Assembly: GCA_002633005.1 (NCBI GenBank)
Contig: NMRA01000349.1
Location: forward strand, 346,527 to 368,683
Reading direction: 5' to 3'
Length of the DNA stretch: 22,157 nucleotides
Origin: Phoronis australis
Taxonomy: Eukaryota > Phoronida > Phoronidae
The stretch's first letter is position 1. Each line of letters opens with the position of its first letter. Made by a program: the position numbers and the translations under genes. Below the pieces are notes generated by a model. That model was not told where the DNA came from. It worked only from the letters and a program-made list of their open reading frames with translations, and ran no database searches. Positions 11,177 through 20,245 of the stretch are shown piece by piece.

Positions 11177-11213
11177 TGTGACGGACATACATAGAATTTG
11201 TACGTCCGTCACA
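11177..11213. repeat. Strong stem-loop: 10-bp perfect stem plus 4-bp inner stem
   Basis: TGTGACGGAC (11177-11186) pairs perfectly with GTCCGTCACA (11204-11213). After one mismatch, TACA (11188-11191) pairs with TGTA (11199-11202), leaving a seven-base loop. Upstream, TGTCCG at 11165-11170 could alternatively pair with CGGACA at 11183-11188, so two exclusive folds are possible. The arms are too short for a normal microRNA precursor. Function unknown. Confidence 0.5.
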
Positions 11214-12671
11214 TGTCATCACACCCTTGAAAATACAAATTTTCAAAAGTATCCTGTGTTGTTATTGTTACTTTGCAGACTTGCAGAAGATGAAATTTGT
11301 CTCGTATAAGAATTTAAAATTTGACTCACTCATTTTATTGTGTGCAGTTGAAGGACCCATTTCTTAGACTGGTGATTGTCTTTAAAATGCAGATATTAGC
11401 GGACAAAAATGAGGAGTTGCGATGAGTTTTGATGGCTTATTTTTCTGCTGTTTGACATTTATTTGTCAAAAACCTGAGACTCTGCTCCTTGGCTATGAAC
11501 AAATACAACAGGAAGCTCTGGTGCGCATTTAAGGTTTTTAGAAATTCATGTTGATAGCAAAAATGACCATTTTCACTAAAGTGGCAGTCTGGTCATGCAA
11601 CTGTGTGACATTTTAAAGTACAACTTTAGAATTTTCGGGAAATATGTACTGTATCCGTACAAGTCAATGCCTAGCACGTGGAATTCAGGAAATTCAAAAA
11701 TTGGAGTGGGCATTAAGTTCTGTCAGAACAGTAATTTTTCAGCTATTTAGGACACAATATGGGGGATAATTAAAATTTTATTTTGTCAAATTTCTCACCA
11801 GGAATTGATATTAAGAAAATTTAGTCAGTAGCTAGCTTAGTTTGTAACATATAAATGTCATAAAACAACATTTGGTGATAGTTTCCATAATTTACTGGAA
11901 AGTATTAAGCCTTTGAAAAATGGAAAAACAACAATTTCAGCAATTATTTTTTGTCCCGAATACATGAAAAATTAACGTACATGGTCGTTTCAAAAGAAAT
12001 TTTTGGAAAGTTTGGTGCTTACCTGAACAGTCTATTGGGTTAATGGCTAGGGAAGTTTGTTTATTGCAGGCGTTTCTTGCTTGCCAAAAAACGTCTGGAA
12101 TGTCAAGGTAAAATTCCATAGCAATTTCTTTAAAATTCGTTATGATAATTGTTTCTTCAATTTTTGATCAACAATTAGCCATGGGCATAAAGGTGAGATT
12201 TCTTAAATTTCAGTCAAGAAAGTGACATTTGCCTTCTTTGGTAGATGCATTTTAGATACCGTACCATTAATTAATTTCCGATTTTACTAGGTTGATAACA
12301 CAATCACGTTTTTTAGAAAATGTACATGGTTTACTGAATTTTATTGAAAATTATACGTCAGTTTAAACCCAATGATGTTGCAGATGCTTTTTACTGCAAA
12401 TTTTGTTGATTTCATCAAAGTTTTTGAATGGACTGTTTCTAGTCCCACTTTATGAAAAAAATGCTCCAAATATTTAGTGTTTATTTCTGCCAGTTTTTTA
12501 TTTTGCCAGTTTTATTCTTCAGTATATCGGAACTTCGAAATTGATTTAACCTTCTAATTGTAAAAAATGACTTTTTAAAACAAGCTTAATCTTTTTTCAT
12601 GAGGTAGGTTGCAATGATGCATATTGTTGTTTGAATGCAGTTTGTAGTTTCTTAACGCAAATTGTACATAG

Positions 12672-13247
12672 CACTGCAAACTCTTCACAAATAGTTATGC
12701 AAGCCGCCTACCTGGTCTTTGTCGCACTTTATTGTGGTTCCAACGGTTCCTAATTGAGCCACATGTGACGATATTTGTTAAGCCAATTGATGAGTTCGTT
12801 AATGAGTTACTGGGTGTTACCAGCAATGTCAACCTGGTTGACTGTTTTCCTCATGACTCTTCGTGTTCTGCTTCATTATGTGAACAGTTTGATGTGCATC
12901 GTGCCGTCTCATTGGATGACACATTCCGGCGGTTTTGCTGCTCAGGAAAAAAAATCAATGAGCTCTTAGTTGCAGTTTGAATGTGAAGTGGTGTGCTCAA
13001 ACAGATTTGTTCTCACCTAGTCGGATACAAGCGTACTGTGATCATTTCCATGTTGGCAGCCCTGGATTTGCTCGCCTCACAAAATGTGGAGAAAGTACAC
13101 CACTCTGTCCATTACGTATGTGATGTCATTTCCCGCTTCGGATCACTGCCGGACAGCTGTATTCTGCCGGATGGGACCAGAAAGGTCTGTGATGGCTGCT
13201 GGGGAGTTGAGTTAGGTCTTGTCTGTAGGTCGTCCTTTGGGTGGTGA
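12672..13247 (+). other. Unassigned coding-like stretch inside intron 1
   Basis: One + strand frame stays open for 102 codons (12672-12977). It meets a stop at 12978 and another two codons later, then is open again in the same frame for 87 codons to a stop ending at 13247. The composition is more GC-rich than the surrounding intron. Pieces such as LPDGTRKVCDGCWG look protein-like, but I recognise no domain. There is no ATG-led frame covering it and no evident splice pattern that would attach it to the flanking MTMR exons in frame. It could be a decayed transposon or processed-gene fragment, a non-coding RNA exon, or chance. No function is claimed. Confidence 0.25.
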
Positions 13248-13608
13248 TGAAGCTTGTGATAGGATATCGCTAGTTCTGTCTGTAATCAGTGGTTAATCTT
13301 TTAAGACTTAATCTTTTAATATTAACCATTGACTATTTAAATAGTAGTTTGCACGGCAGCATTTTTAGCTCGTTTTTTCCTAATTTGAGGTCTAAAAATT
13401 TTGAAATGTTTTTGGCGGTTAGAGGGTCATGTCATCTTGTAGAATAAAGATGTATTAAAAAATACACTTTGTCAGACGGGGTACAGATAGTATCCAGTGA
13501 ATTTTTGCTTAGAAGTAATGAAAAAGGTAGTGGAATTATTTTGAAAATTTATTTTGCAAACCGCTGCAGGTTACTACAAGACAGTTTAGTGATCAGTCAT
13601 GTACTTGG

Positions 13609-13653
13609 AACATATCAGCTAGCAACATACCAGCTAGCAACATACCAGCTAGC
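13609..13653 (+). repeat. 15-bp tandem repeat, three copies (AACATACCAGCTAGC)
   Basis: Units at 13609-13623, 13624-13638 and 13639-13653. The second and third are identical and the first differs by one base (T for C). Because the unit is a multiple of three, an apparent TYQLA peptide repeat appears in one frame, but this frame has no other gene-like character. The near identity suggests recent slippage. Confidence 0.8.
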
Positions 13654-14224
13654 TTTTACTTGGTCTGCTGTGGCAAGTGTTAAACTTGGAATAATTTAAG
13701 TGAATTATCAAGGACATGTTGTGTATTTGGGAACAGCCCAATACGAATTCAAACCCACCGGCTCACTGGCGGTAGTCCGACACTTTGCTCGTACAGCTAA
13801 AAAGTCTATGTGACAAGCAGCTAAAGATTTTAAATGTGTTGAGCTGCTAAGATCATTGGCCTCCATTCTACTGAATGCCGAGAACCTAATGTTGGGAATC
13901 GGCAAATCACAAAATACGATGGATTTGCTGTTTTATAGCTCTGGTCAAAGCTAGTAACTTCAAGTAGTTTATTCTACAATAATTTCAAAGATGCGTTTTC
14001 GAATTGAAAACCAACTGTGTCAAATTGACAGTGCTTTTACAGACAAGAGAAATTGGTGGCACTTTGAAAGCATTTTCTATATAGTATGTGATACATGCTA
14101 GGGCATATGATCCTTAAAGAGCACCCTTGGGCATCCACAAGGACCCTTTCTTGGTGTGGGCTCTATCGATTGCATTCGTGGAATCTCCCTCTCGAAGGTT
14201 TCATCTTGTGATGCTTAAGTGTTT

Positions 14225-14258
14225 CATACCTAGCGAACATTTGATTTCACTAGGTATG
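14225..14258. repeat. Stem-loop, 9-bp perfect stem, 160 bases before exon 2
   Basis: CATACCTAG (14225-14233) is the exact complement of CTAGGTATG (14250-14258) around a 16-base loop. It lies upstream of the exon 2 acceptor. Structures near a splice site can affect its use, but nothing else supports such a role here. Confidence 0.4.
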
Positions 14259-14417
14259 TAGAGATTGCAACTGATTTAGTGAGAGATACTATGGATTTCA
14301 TCTTGATCGTGCCAGATAGGAGACTGTTTAATAATGTGTGGTAATTGTTACAAATCCCTCAATAGTCAATACCTGACAGGGGACTGACCTGGTGTGATGT
14401 TGCGCTTCTATTTCCAG

Positions 14418-14534
14418 GTAGATAATGTGAGATTGCTCGACAGGTTCAGTGCCAGGAAGCCATCGTTAGGCACGCTTTACCTGACTGCGACGCATTTGAT
14501 CTTTGTAGACCCCGCTGGCAAGAAAGAGACATGG
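14418..14534 (+). CDS. MTMR6/7/8: Coding exon 2 of the MTMR6/7/8-like phosphatase: start of the PH-GRAM domain
   Basis: This 117-base exon has 39 codons, is phase 0 at both ends, and is bounded by a good acceptor (TTCTATTTCCAG) and a near-perfect donor (TGG|GTGAGT). Its translation starts VDNVRLLDRF, continues with GTLYLTATHLIFVD and ends KKETW. These blocks are characteristic of the PH-GRAM domain of myotubularin-related proteins 6, 7 and 8. The LLDRFS block and the KETW end look closest to MTMR6. Family knowledge: these enzymes remove the 3-phosphate from PI3P and PI(3,5)P2 on endosomal membranes and associate with the inactive partner MTMR9; the N-terminal PH-GRAM domain gives membrane binding. 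The catalytic CX5R domain, coiled coil and remaining exons are outside the window. The insertion of G between A and KKETW differs slightly from vertebrate forms. I am confident of the subfamily, less so of which paralogue; invertebrates usually have a single gene for this group. Confidence 0.92.
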
Positions 14535-16319
14535 GTGAGTTTTGTCTAACTTGGCAATATCCGTCTGTACACTATCCAAGTAACAGTAAAAACTTCTGCT
14601 TTGATATTCAATATTGGCAGTCTAATGGCATTTTCTTTTGTCATATTTCCTGAACAGAAATGATTTTTAAAGTCCAGTGTTACGTTGGCATTCTTTGTAT
14701 GACATAGCTGTCGCCAAACACCACCGCTGGGAAAAAACTGAACTGTGTAGCAAACAGTTGGGAAATAGAAAAATAACAACTTTAAAACAGTTATTTTTTG
14801 TGCCGAATTGAACATTGGGGAACTCGAAATTCCCTGAGCGCCGCCTTTATGTAGCAAGGGTCGTACTCGTAGAAGTGCCTGCCTGCATTCAGGTGATCAC
14901 ACACAGTCCTTATCACATGACTGGCCACATGCTGATGAATGTGTTCTTGATCTATTCTGGTGTTTAAAAGACAGATATTTCTTCATTAACTTCCCGTACT
15001 GACTATCGAGTAGCCCATTTTTATTGTAACTTATCCAGACTTGCGTTTGTTATGTTCCTGATGCAGGCTTCTTTTAACCCACATACAATTGGCATAGTCA
15101 CCTCAACTTTGGACTTTAAATCTTGTGAGAAAAATGAAAGACCTTTCAAAGGATTTTAATTTCACAGCGTCAGTTTTCTTTTCCTTTAAGTCCTTATTCG
15201 TCAAATATACATTACCAAGTAACAATATTTTTAGTGTCGGTACGCAAGCCACATTCACACCGCATTTACCCTAGGTAGGTGCTGCCAGACCCGTTATTGA
15301 GTATTTTCTTTGTTGAAGCTTTTTAATTTTTAACGTTACTTATTTATTTTTATTTATCAGCTAATGTTCTCATCCATTGTAGAGTTGCTGATGTTAATTT
15401 AGTGATAAAATGAAATCAAATTAAAACGACGTAACTTAGTATGGAAGCCTGAGGCACGACTGGAAGTTTCATCATACATTCAAATACAGTAATTTTGGTA
15501 AATAATGTAAGATTTGAAAAAAATATAAGATGGGAATGGAAAAAAAGTCTTGTGTAAAATTTTGCGCGAAATTTTAATTTGACAACTGCCTCGGAATGAA
15601 GTTGAAAATTTTCTACTAAATGTGTTGTGTTAACCCCTTGATGCTTACTGTAAGATCTCGCCAATTTCAGACTAAAATAATTGCCGTAATTGTTCCACTC
15701 ATTTTTCAATGTTTATTAACGTTGCCTTTAATGGCCACAGTTTTTTCAAAATATTGTCTGTTGGTAGCCATGGTACAGACTTTGAACGTGGCAGAGCATT
15801 ATTTTGGTCACAGGTGCAATGTTTCTTTTACGAAAACAAATTAGAAATATTTTTGTGGGGTTTTCCATAATTCTGAAATTTGTCTCGTAATTGTTACTTA
15901 GCATTCCATATAGCATAGAAATGTTATTTTAAATTTTCAACAAAAATGCGAGTGTTGAGCCAATTGTAGGCTATTGTGAGTTTGGTACACATACTTTGTT
16001 TGTACTGAGTGGATGTCTTAAAATGAGATTTTGGAGGTTTGGAATACTTTCAGCAAGATTATCAGGTTTTGAAAAAGAGTAGAATGCTATTTGGGTCATT
16101 ATTTTATGGGAAATAAGCGAAGAATTATTAGTAGCGCCCTCGTTGGTGCTTTCACAAGCTCCCGACGTGCAGCTTGTTTGTTGAAGGAGAGATTGAAGTC
16201 TTGATCATGAATTTGAGCAAACTGTAATGAGTGTGATAGAGGCACTCTGGAGCACGGCATTTAATTACTTTAAGATGAAACAAAATCATCAGTTAATGAA
16301 GTATTGTGATTCAATTAGT

Positions 16320-16360
16320 GCGGAAAATTGTTTGAATTATTACCGGTGGTAATTTTCCGC
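16320..16360. repeat. Long interrupted palindrome GCGGAAAATTACC / GGTAATTTTCCGC
   Basis: The right side GGTAATTTTCCGC (16348-16360) is the complement of GCGGAAAATTACC. The left side supplies this in two blocks: GCGGAAAATT (16320-16329) and ATTACC (16339-16344), separated by about ten extra bases. The central hinge is GGT. It looks like a once-perfect palindrome that took a small insertion in its left arm. It sits about 80 bases before the retroelement insertion and may mark a separate foldback repeat. Confidence 0.55.
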
Positions 16361-16442
16361 CTACACTGGATACCATACACTTCCCTTAGATATTCTGTTG
16401 TATGTATTTAGTGCTCAGTTCGTCTTTCCTGTGATGTTCAAC

Positions 16443-16457
16443 ATTAGTCTCCACTGA
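16443..16457 (+). repeat. 15-bp direct repeat, left copy (putative target-site duplication)
   Basis: ATTAGTCTCCACTGA here is identical to 17329-17343. The bases just outside the pair do not match, so the repeat is exactly 15 long. The two copies enclose the inverted pair of retroelement fragments, as a target-site duplication would. Confidence 0.65.
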
Positions 16458-16545
16458 AAGCATTGAAAGCATGAAAATTTTGAGACATCCAGTTGAGAAA
16501 ACAGATCAAGTTTGAGTCTAACACTGGAACTAAAACTTACAAAAA

Positions 16546-16902
16546 TTAGCGACGTTGCGTTCGCATCTCACGGAATTCAGCTTGGCTTTTTACGTAATCG
16601 TTATTCTGGCGAATTGGTGGTGTTTTGGCTAAATGGCACGGCACTGACATCAGTACACCATCCCATACGTGTGACAAATCGAATTGTAAACCGCCTCTTT
16701 TATTTAAAGAGGGACTCTCAATGCGCTCATGGAGAGCTTCCTTTACACCCCCTTTGAACCAGTCTTCCTCACAGTCTAAGATAGTAACATCATCGGTATT
16801 GAAATCATGTCCAGTAGCGCACATATGGCTAAAAATAAACCCTTCAATTCTCTCCGCAGCCAACTGGTTAATGTCAAGGACAAGACCCCCAAGGTGAATA
16901 AA
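16546..16902 (-). pseudogene. Retroelement GIY-YIG-type endonuclease C-terminal fragment, left copy (frame intact)
   Basis: Read on the minus strand, the frame is open from about 16902 to a stop at 16546. The protein runs FSHMCATGHDFN, then ILDCEEDWFKGGVKEALHER, then SPSLNKRGG and LSHVWDGVL, and ends REMRTQRR. The pattern H..tTGH, E..WF.RGVKEA and psLN..gG..lshvw is what I know from the tail of GIY-YIG-bearing retroelement polyproteins, notably Penelope-like elements. The N-terminal GIY...YIG strands and the reverse transcriptase are missing. There is G where the right copy has R in the WFKRG motif. The first start codon inside the frame is not meaningful, because this is a truncated piece. 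Confidence 0.6.
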
Positions 16903-16995
16903 TCATGTGTTGTCTATGGTGTCAGGTGTAAGGATCATTAAAATGCGTATGTCACAACATCATCGTCCTAGTTACGGGGACACTTATGATTCGGC

Positions 16996-17285
16996 TATTT
17001 TTAGCCACATGTGCGCTACTGGACATGATTTCAATAAGGATTATGTTATCTTAGACTGTGAGGAAGACTGGTTCAAAAGGGGTGTAAAGGAAGCTCTCCA
17101 TGAGCGCATTGAGAGTCCCTCTTTACATAAAAGAGGTGGTTTACGATTCGATTTTATCACACGTATGGGATAGTGTACTGACGTCAATGCCACACCGTTT
17201 GGCCAAAACGCCACCAAATGGCCAGAATAACGATAACGTCACAAGCCAAGCTGAAGTGCGTGAGATGCGGACGCAACGTCGCTAA
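16996..17285 (+). pseudogene. Retroelement GIY-YIG-type endonuclease C-terminal fragment, right copy (frameshifted)
   Basis: The + strand frame reads DSAIFSHM, TGHDFN, LDCEEDWFKRGVKEALHE and SPSLHKRGGLRFD. One extra base near 17154-17158 (GATTTTATCAC where the left copy has GATTTGTCAC) then shifts it into FITRMG and a stop at 17171-17173. The next frame resumes with SHVWDSVL and continues to the shared end REMRTQRR at 17285. It is therefore a pseudogene of the same protein piece as the left copy. Upstream of 16996 the two copies no longer match, marking the truncation or recombination point. Compared with the left copy, one residue pair is missing near KDYVILD. Confidence 0.65.
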
Positions 17286-17328
17286 TTTTTGTAAGTTTTA
17301 ATTCCAGTATTAGACTCAAATTTGATCT

Positions 17329-17343
17329 ATTAGTCTCCACTGA
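17329..17343 (+). repeat. 15-bp direct repeat, right copy (putative target-site duplication)
   Basis: Identical to 16443-16457 and directly abutting the outer end of the right retroelement arm. Its position at the 3' end of the + strand copy fits integration by target-primed reverse transcription. Confidence 0.65.
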
Positions 17344-18130
17344 TTTATGGTACATAGACAAATTGAAAATTTTATTTCATAAAATTATTCAAAACTGTCC
17401 AAAATGAAGTAACTTTGTAAAAAATCAATTAAAATGTATAACAGTTTTACTCTTTTCTATCATCAATCTAAGTACAAGGGCCATCTTGCGGAAACAAGGT
17501 CTGAAATAAAAGGCATTAATTTTCTTTAATCTGAAAAAAGTCTGTTTAAATTTCTGAAGGTTTAACAAAATGAGCACCTGAACGCGATACTGAGGTTCAC
17601 CTGTGTAAAGTACTGTTCTCTTCTTTGCACTGTTTGATTGATTGAAAAAACTGCAGAATATAACTGACAGTCAACAAGAGGCATTTTCACTCCATTTTTT
17701 ATGTATCCTAACACACGAAGCCGTCTCTGGCGATTCTTTACAAATATGTCAAAATAACCGACTTGTCAGTTGAGACTCAGACCAGAACATGCATTTACCA
17801 CTAACTGAGATCAAGGAGATCGCTGCAATGCAATCAATACCAGTCCGTTCAGAAATACAACACTCAACATCCCCAGAGGACACTTTGATTGGCAATTTTC
17901 AGAATTTGCAATCTTCTTTTAAATAACACCGTATTAACCTCATCTCCATACGACTGTCCAGGTCCGCTGGGAAGTGGCTGCTTAAACATTGCAGACGATC
18001 AGTCTCGTGTTTTTTCACCTCATTAAACTTTTGCTATAGACACGTGCCTGACAGGAAGTCTCATCAACCGGCCGTGTAAACGATGCTTGTCTTTAATCAT
18101 GCGTACAAGCTTTTATCTTCTCTTGCATGG

Positions 18131-18156
18131 CGTGCTGTGCGTGCCGTGCGTGCCGG
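18131..18156 (+). repeat. 9-bp GC-rich tandem repeat, about three units (CGTGCCGTG)
   Basis: CGTGCTGTG, CGTGCCGTG and CGTGCCGG follow one another in a locally GC-rich patch with several CpG. The perfect palindrome GATAACA-A-TGTTATC follows at 18162-18176. Composition differs clearly from the surrounding intron. Confidence 0.5.
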
Positions 18157-18904
18157 CACATGATAACAATGTTATCCTCCATGCTGGGATGCATCGAGGC
18201 ACTGCTAATGTCAAGGATTTCTGACTGAACACACTCTCTAAACAAATAAATTTCCAGAACATCCTCCTACTAAAAATGGACAGGTGGGTGCTGTCTTCTT
18301 TTTCCGTACCTGGATATTGAAGATGATGATAGCGATATTGAAGTAACAAAGGTGGTGGGAAAATTTACGGATGTAATTTTCACCAGTGTCAGTAGGTATG
18401 GTGAAACACTGTCAGCATGTATCAATACCATTTGGCCCTGGATTACCCTTCCCTAACAGCAATACACATTGGGAATACAGAGTTTGAAGGGCAGCGATTC
18501 AACATTGCCAATATCCCAGTATGCCAAAATATCACATAACCACCAGGTTGGTCATTTTGATCATCAGTGTCTTAAGATTACGCAGTGCCCTAAAAAAATG
18601 GCTGCTTTCGGCTTGCTTCAGAATGTTTTATCTCGGAAATGTCTTGGGGGGGTAGGTATCATCTCCGGTGGGAAATTTATCTTTGAACCAATGAGATGAA
18701 AGTATTTAATTTTGTTGTTGACTCTGGTTGGATTTTTCAACACGTTTGGAGGATCCAGCCTTGCCTAGAACTTGTATTATAAGCTAACTTAAAACAATTA
18801 TTGAGCTGTCCCTCAACTCTCCTTGTCTGGCATTTCCCCTTGCTTGTCTGTCTCGTTCATCCCTAAAGAGGATTACTACTGACTTACATTCATTTCACCA
18901 AGCT

Positions 18905-18923
18905 TGTGACTATTTTAGTCACA
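18905..18923. repeat. Short stem-loop TGTGACTA / TAGTCACA
   Basis: Eight-base perfect stem with a three-base TTT loop. No other context supports a specific role. Confidence 0.35.
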
Positions 18924-19671
18924 CTAATACATTTATCTGATTTCAACATGATTGAGTCACTGCCTGTCCAACAGTGCTTGTCCAATAAGCTTAGTACTAT
19001 GGATTGACGTTCTTTGCCAACCCCAAGAATTAGGACTTCAGTTACAAAGAATTACAACAAAATTTTAAGCCGATCTGGTGGGAAAAACAGATGTCTTAGA
19101 CAGCGGATTGTCGTGTTGTCAAAACTATGTTCTGAGTGTAAACTAGTCTGGACTAAATCTAGTGCGAAAGTAGCTTAACTAAGTCTCTGTCCTTCTTTGA
19201 ACCTGAATCTTCAGAAAATGTAAATTTACTATAAAAGATTGAAAGTCGAGTTAGAACATTAGAACAGAGTGTTTTTGACGTCACACTATTTATTTTCTGG
19301 CAGGAAATTACATTTCTTTTTCTTTTAGACTAGCCGCTGATCTGTCATTTGCATGTAGGTGAACCATTTGTCTTTTCAAGTTAAGGCAAGTGACAAATGT
19401 GTGCTGTTGAGGCAGCAACCTGTCAATCAAAAAATTATGTTCCATTCAGAATAGGAGACTCGATATTTATAGTAATTCTCCACTTACTTTTGCACAAAAT
19501 AAATTAAATATATATTTTCCTGACAGTCAGGTTGTGCCAAATGAACTGGATATACAGACATTGTAGTTGATGGGTGTGGCAAAATTAACGGAGTAACCAA
19601 CCGTCCGCAACTGCCCCAGTGTCAATTTAACAAAATGTGGCTTAGGGGTTGCCAACATGATGTGCCGTACG

Positions 19672-19694
19672 GTAATTAAGAGTAATTTAATTAC
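19672..19694. repeat. AT-rich stem-loop GTAATTAA / TTAATTAC
   Basis: Eight-base perfect inverted repeat around a seven-base spacer. TAATTA is also the core of homeodomain binding sites, so paired homeodomain sites are an alternative reading. Confidence 0.3.
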
Positions 19695-20229
19695 TATATC
19701 TTGTTCTAATATGAGAGTAGGTTTGCTAAATCTCTTTTCGTTTCGTAAAACTTTTGATGTTTTTCTCATGAAAATCTGTCATCAAAGTCCTATTTTTGAT
19801 AGTCCCTCTTGCAAAAACGTAGCATTTTAGAAACAATTGCCAAATTCCTTTGTAGCGTATAGAAGAACGATGTATAAATCAAGAGCATCTGAAAGTTTCC
19901 AGATCTGTCTTATAGTGGTGCCAATGAAAATAGGGTCTCTCTCTTTATTATCTGAGTTTTGTGACTTGGGTTTTGTTTTGTGAATGATCAAAGCTAATCA
20001 TTTCACAAAGTTTAGACTACCTCGTAAAGAACTCCTGAAATAACTTTTTGTCCCAAAAACCTGCCGCGCTACTTTGAGAGAACTTCAATTACATTTTCAT
20101 GAAAACGGTGCTCATTTTGTTTTTTGGTTGTAAGCTTGACAAGAGAGTGACTGTTCAATATGGGTGGGTTTTAAACTGTTATAGATGTCACTGGAGAGCT
20201 CCTGAGCAGTAGTTTACTGTGCCTGATAA

Positions 20230-20245
20230 CATGTCATGTGACATG
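20230..20245. repeat. Palindrome CATGTCA-TG-TGACATG
   Basis: Seven-base perfect arms around TG. TGACA-type half sites in this arrangement could bind a dimeric factor. There is no further support. Confidence 0.3.

Larger units (their letters stand above)
98..14417 (+). other. Intron 1 of the MTMR6/7/8-like gene (about 14.3 kb)
   Basis: Inferred by pairing exon 1 (donor GTTCGT at 98) with exon 2 (acceptor TTCTATTTCCAG ending at 14417). It is AT-rich and contains only short open frames, none of which I can assign. Bases 98-430, 490-680, 970-1380, 1480-2350, 2400-6320, 6570-7200, 7280-9660, 9690-10270, 11220-12670, 13250-13600 and 13660-14220 hold no gene or structured element I can support beyond the short items listed separately. 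First introns of metazoan genes are often the longest and the most enhancer-rich, so regulatory sites may be present but are not readable here. Confidence 0.75.
16458..17328. mobile_element. Insertion made of two divergent, 5'-truncated retroelement copies forming an inverted repeat
   Basis: The left arm (about 16503-16838) and right arm (about 16996-17328) are inverted copies of one another with scattered substitutions and small indels, separated by about 157 bases. Both encode the C-terminal part of the same protein and the short 3' trailer after its stop. The 3' ends point outward and the truncated 5' ends face each other. The right arm ends exactly at the 15-bp direct repeat; on the left, 45 unexplained bases lie between arm and repeat. 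Inverted, 5'-truncated partial copies are well known for Penelope-like elements, and related inversions arise in LINEs through twin priming. No reverse transcriptase domain is present, so the element cannot move on its own. Confidence 0.7.

Noticed and set aside
14546-14857. 103-codon minus-strand open frame next to exon 2.
   Set aside because: No domain or family resemblance, opposite strand to the gene, and its initiation is not supported.
15080-15130. TGGCATAGTCACCTCAAC, examined as the start of the next MTMR exon.
   Set aside because: The reading frames diverge from the family immediately and no acceptor AG precedes it at the needed phase.
15416-15709. 97-codon minus-strand open frame.
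   Set aside because: Low-complexity, no motif recognised, and no splice or promoter context.
18469-18699. Open frame of 76 codons with a G run, considered as MTMR exon 3.
   Set aside because: It has none of the expected continuation after KETW and no proper acceptor and donor pair in phase.
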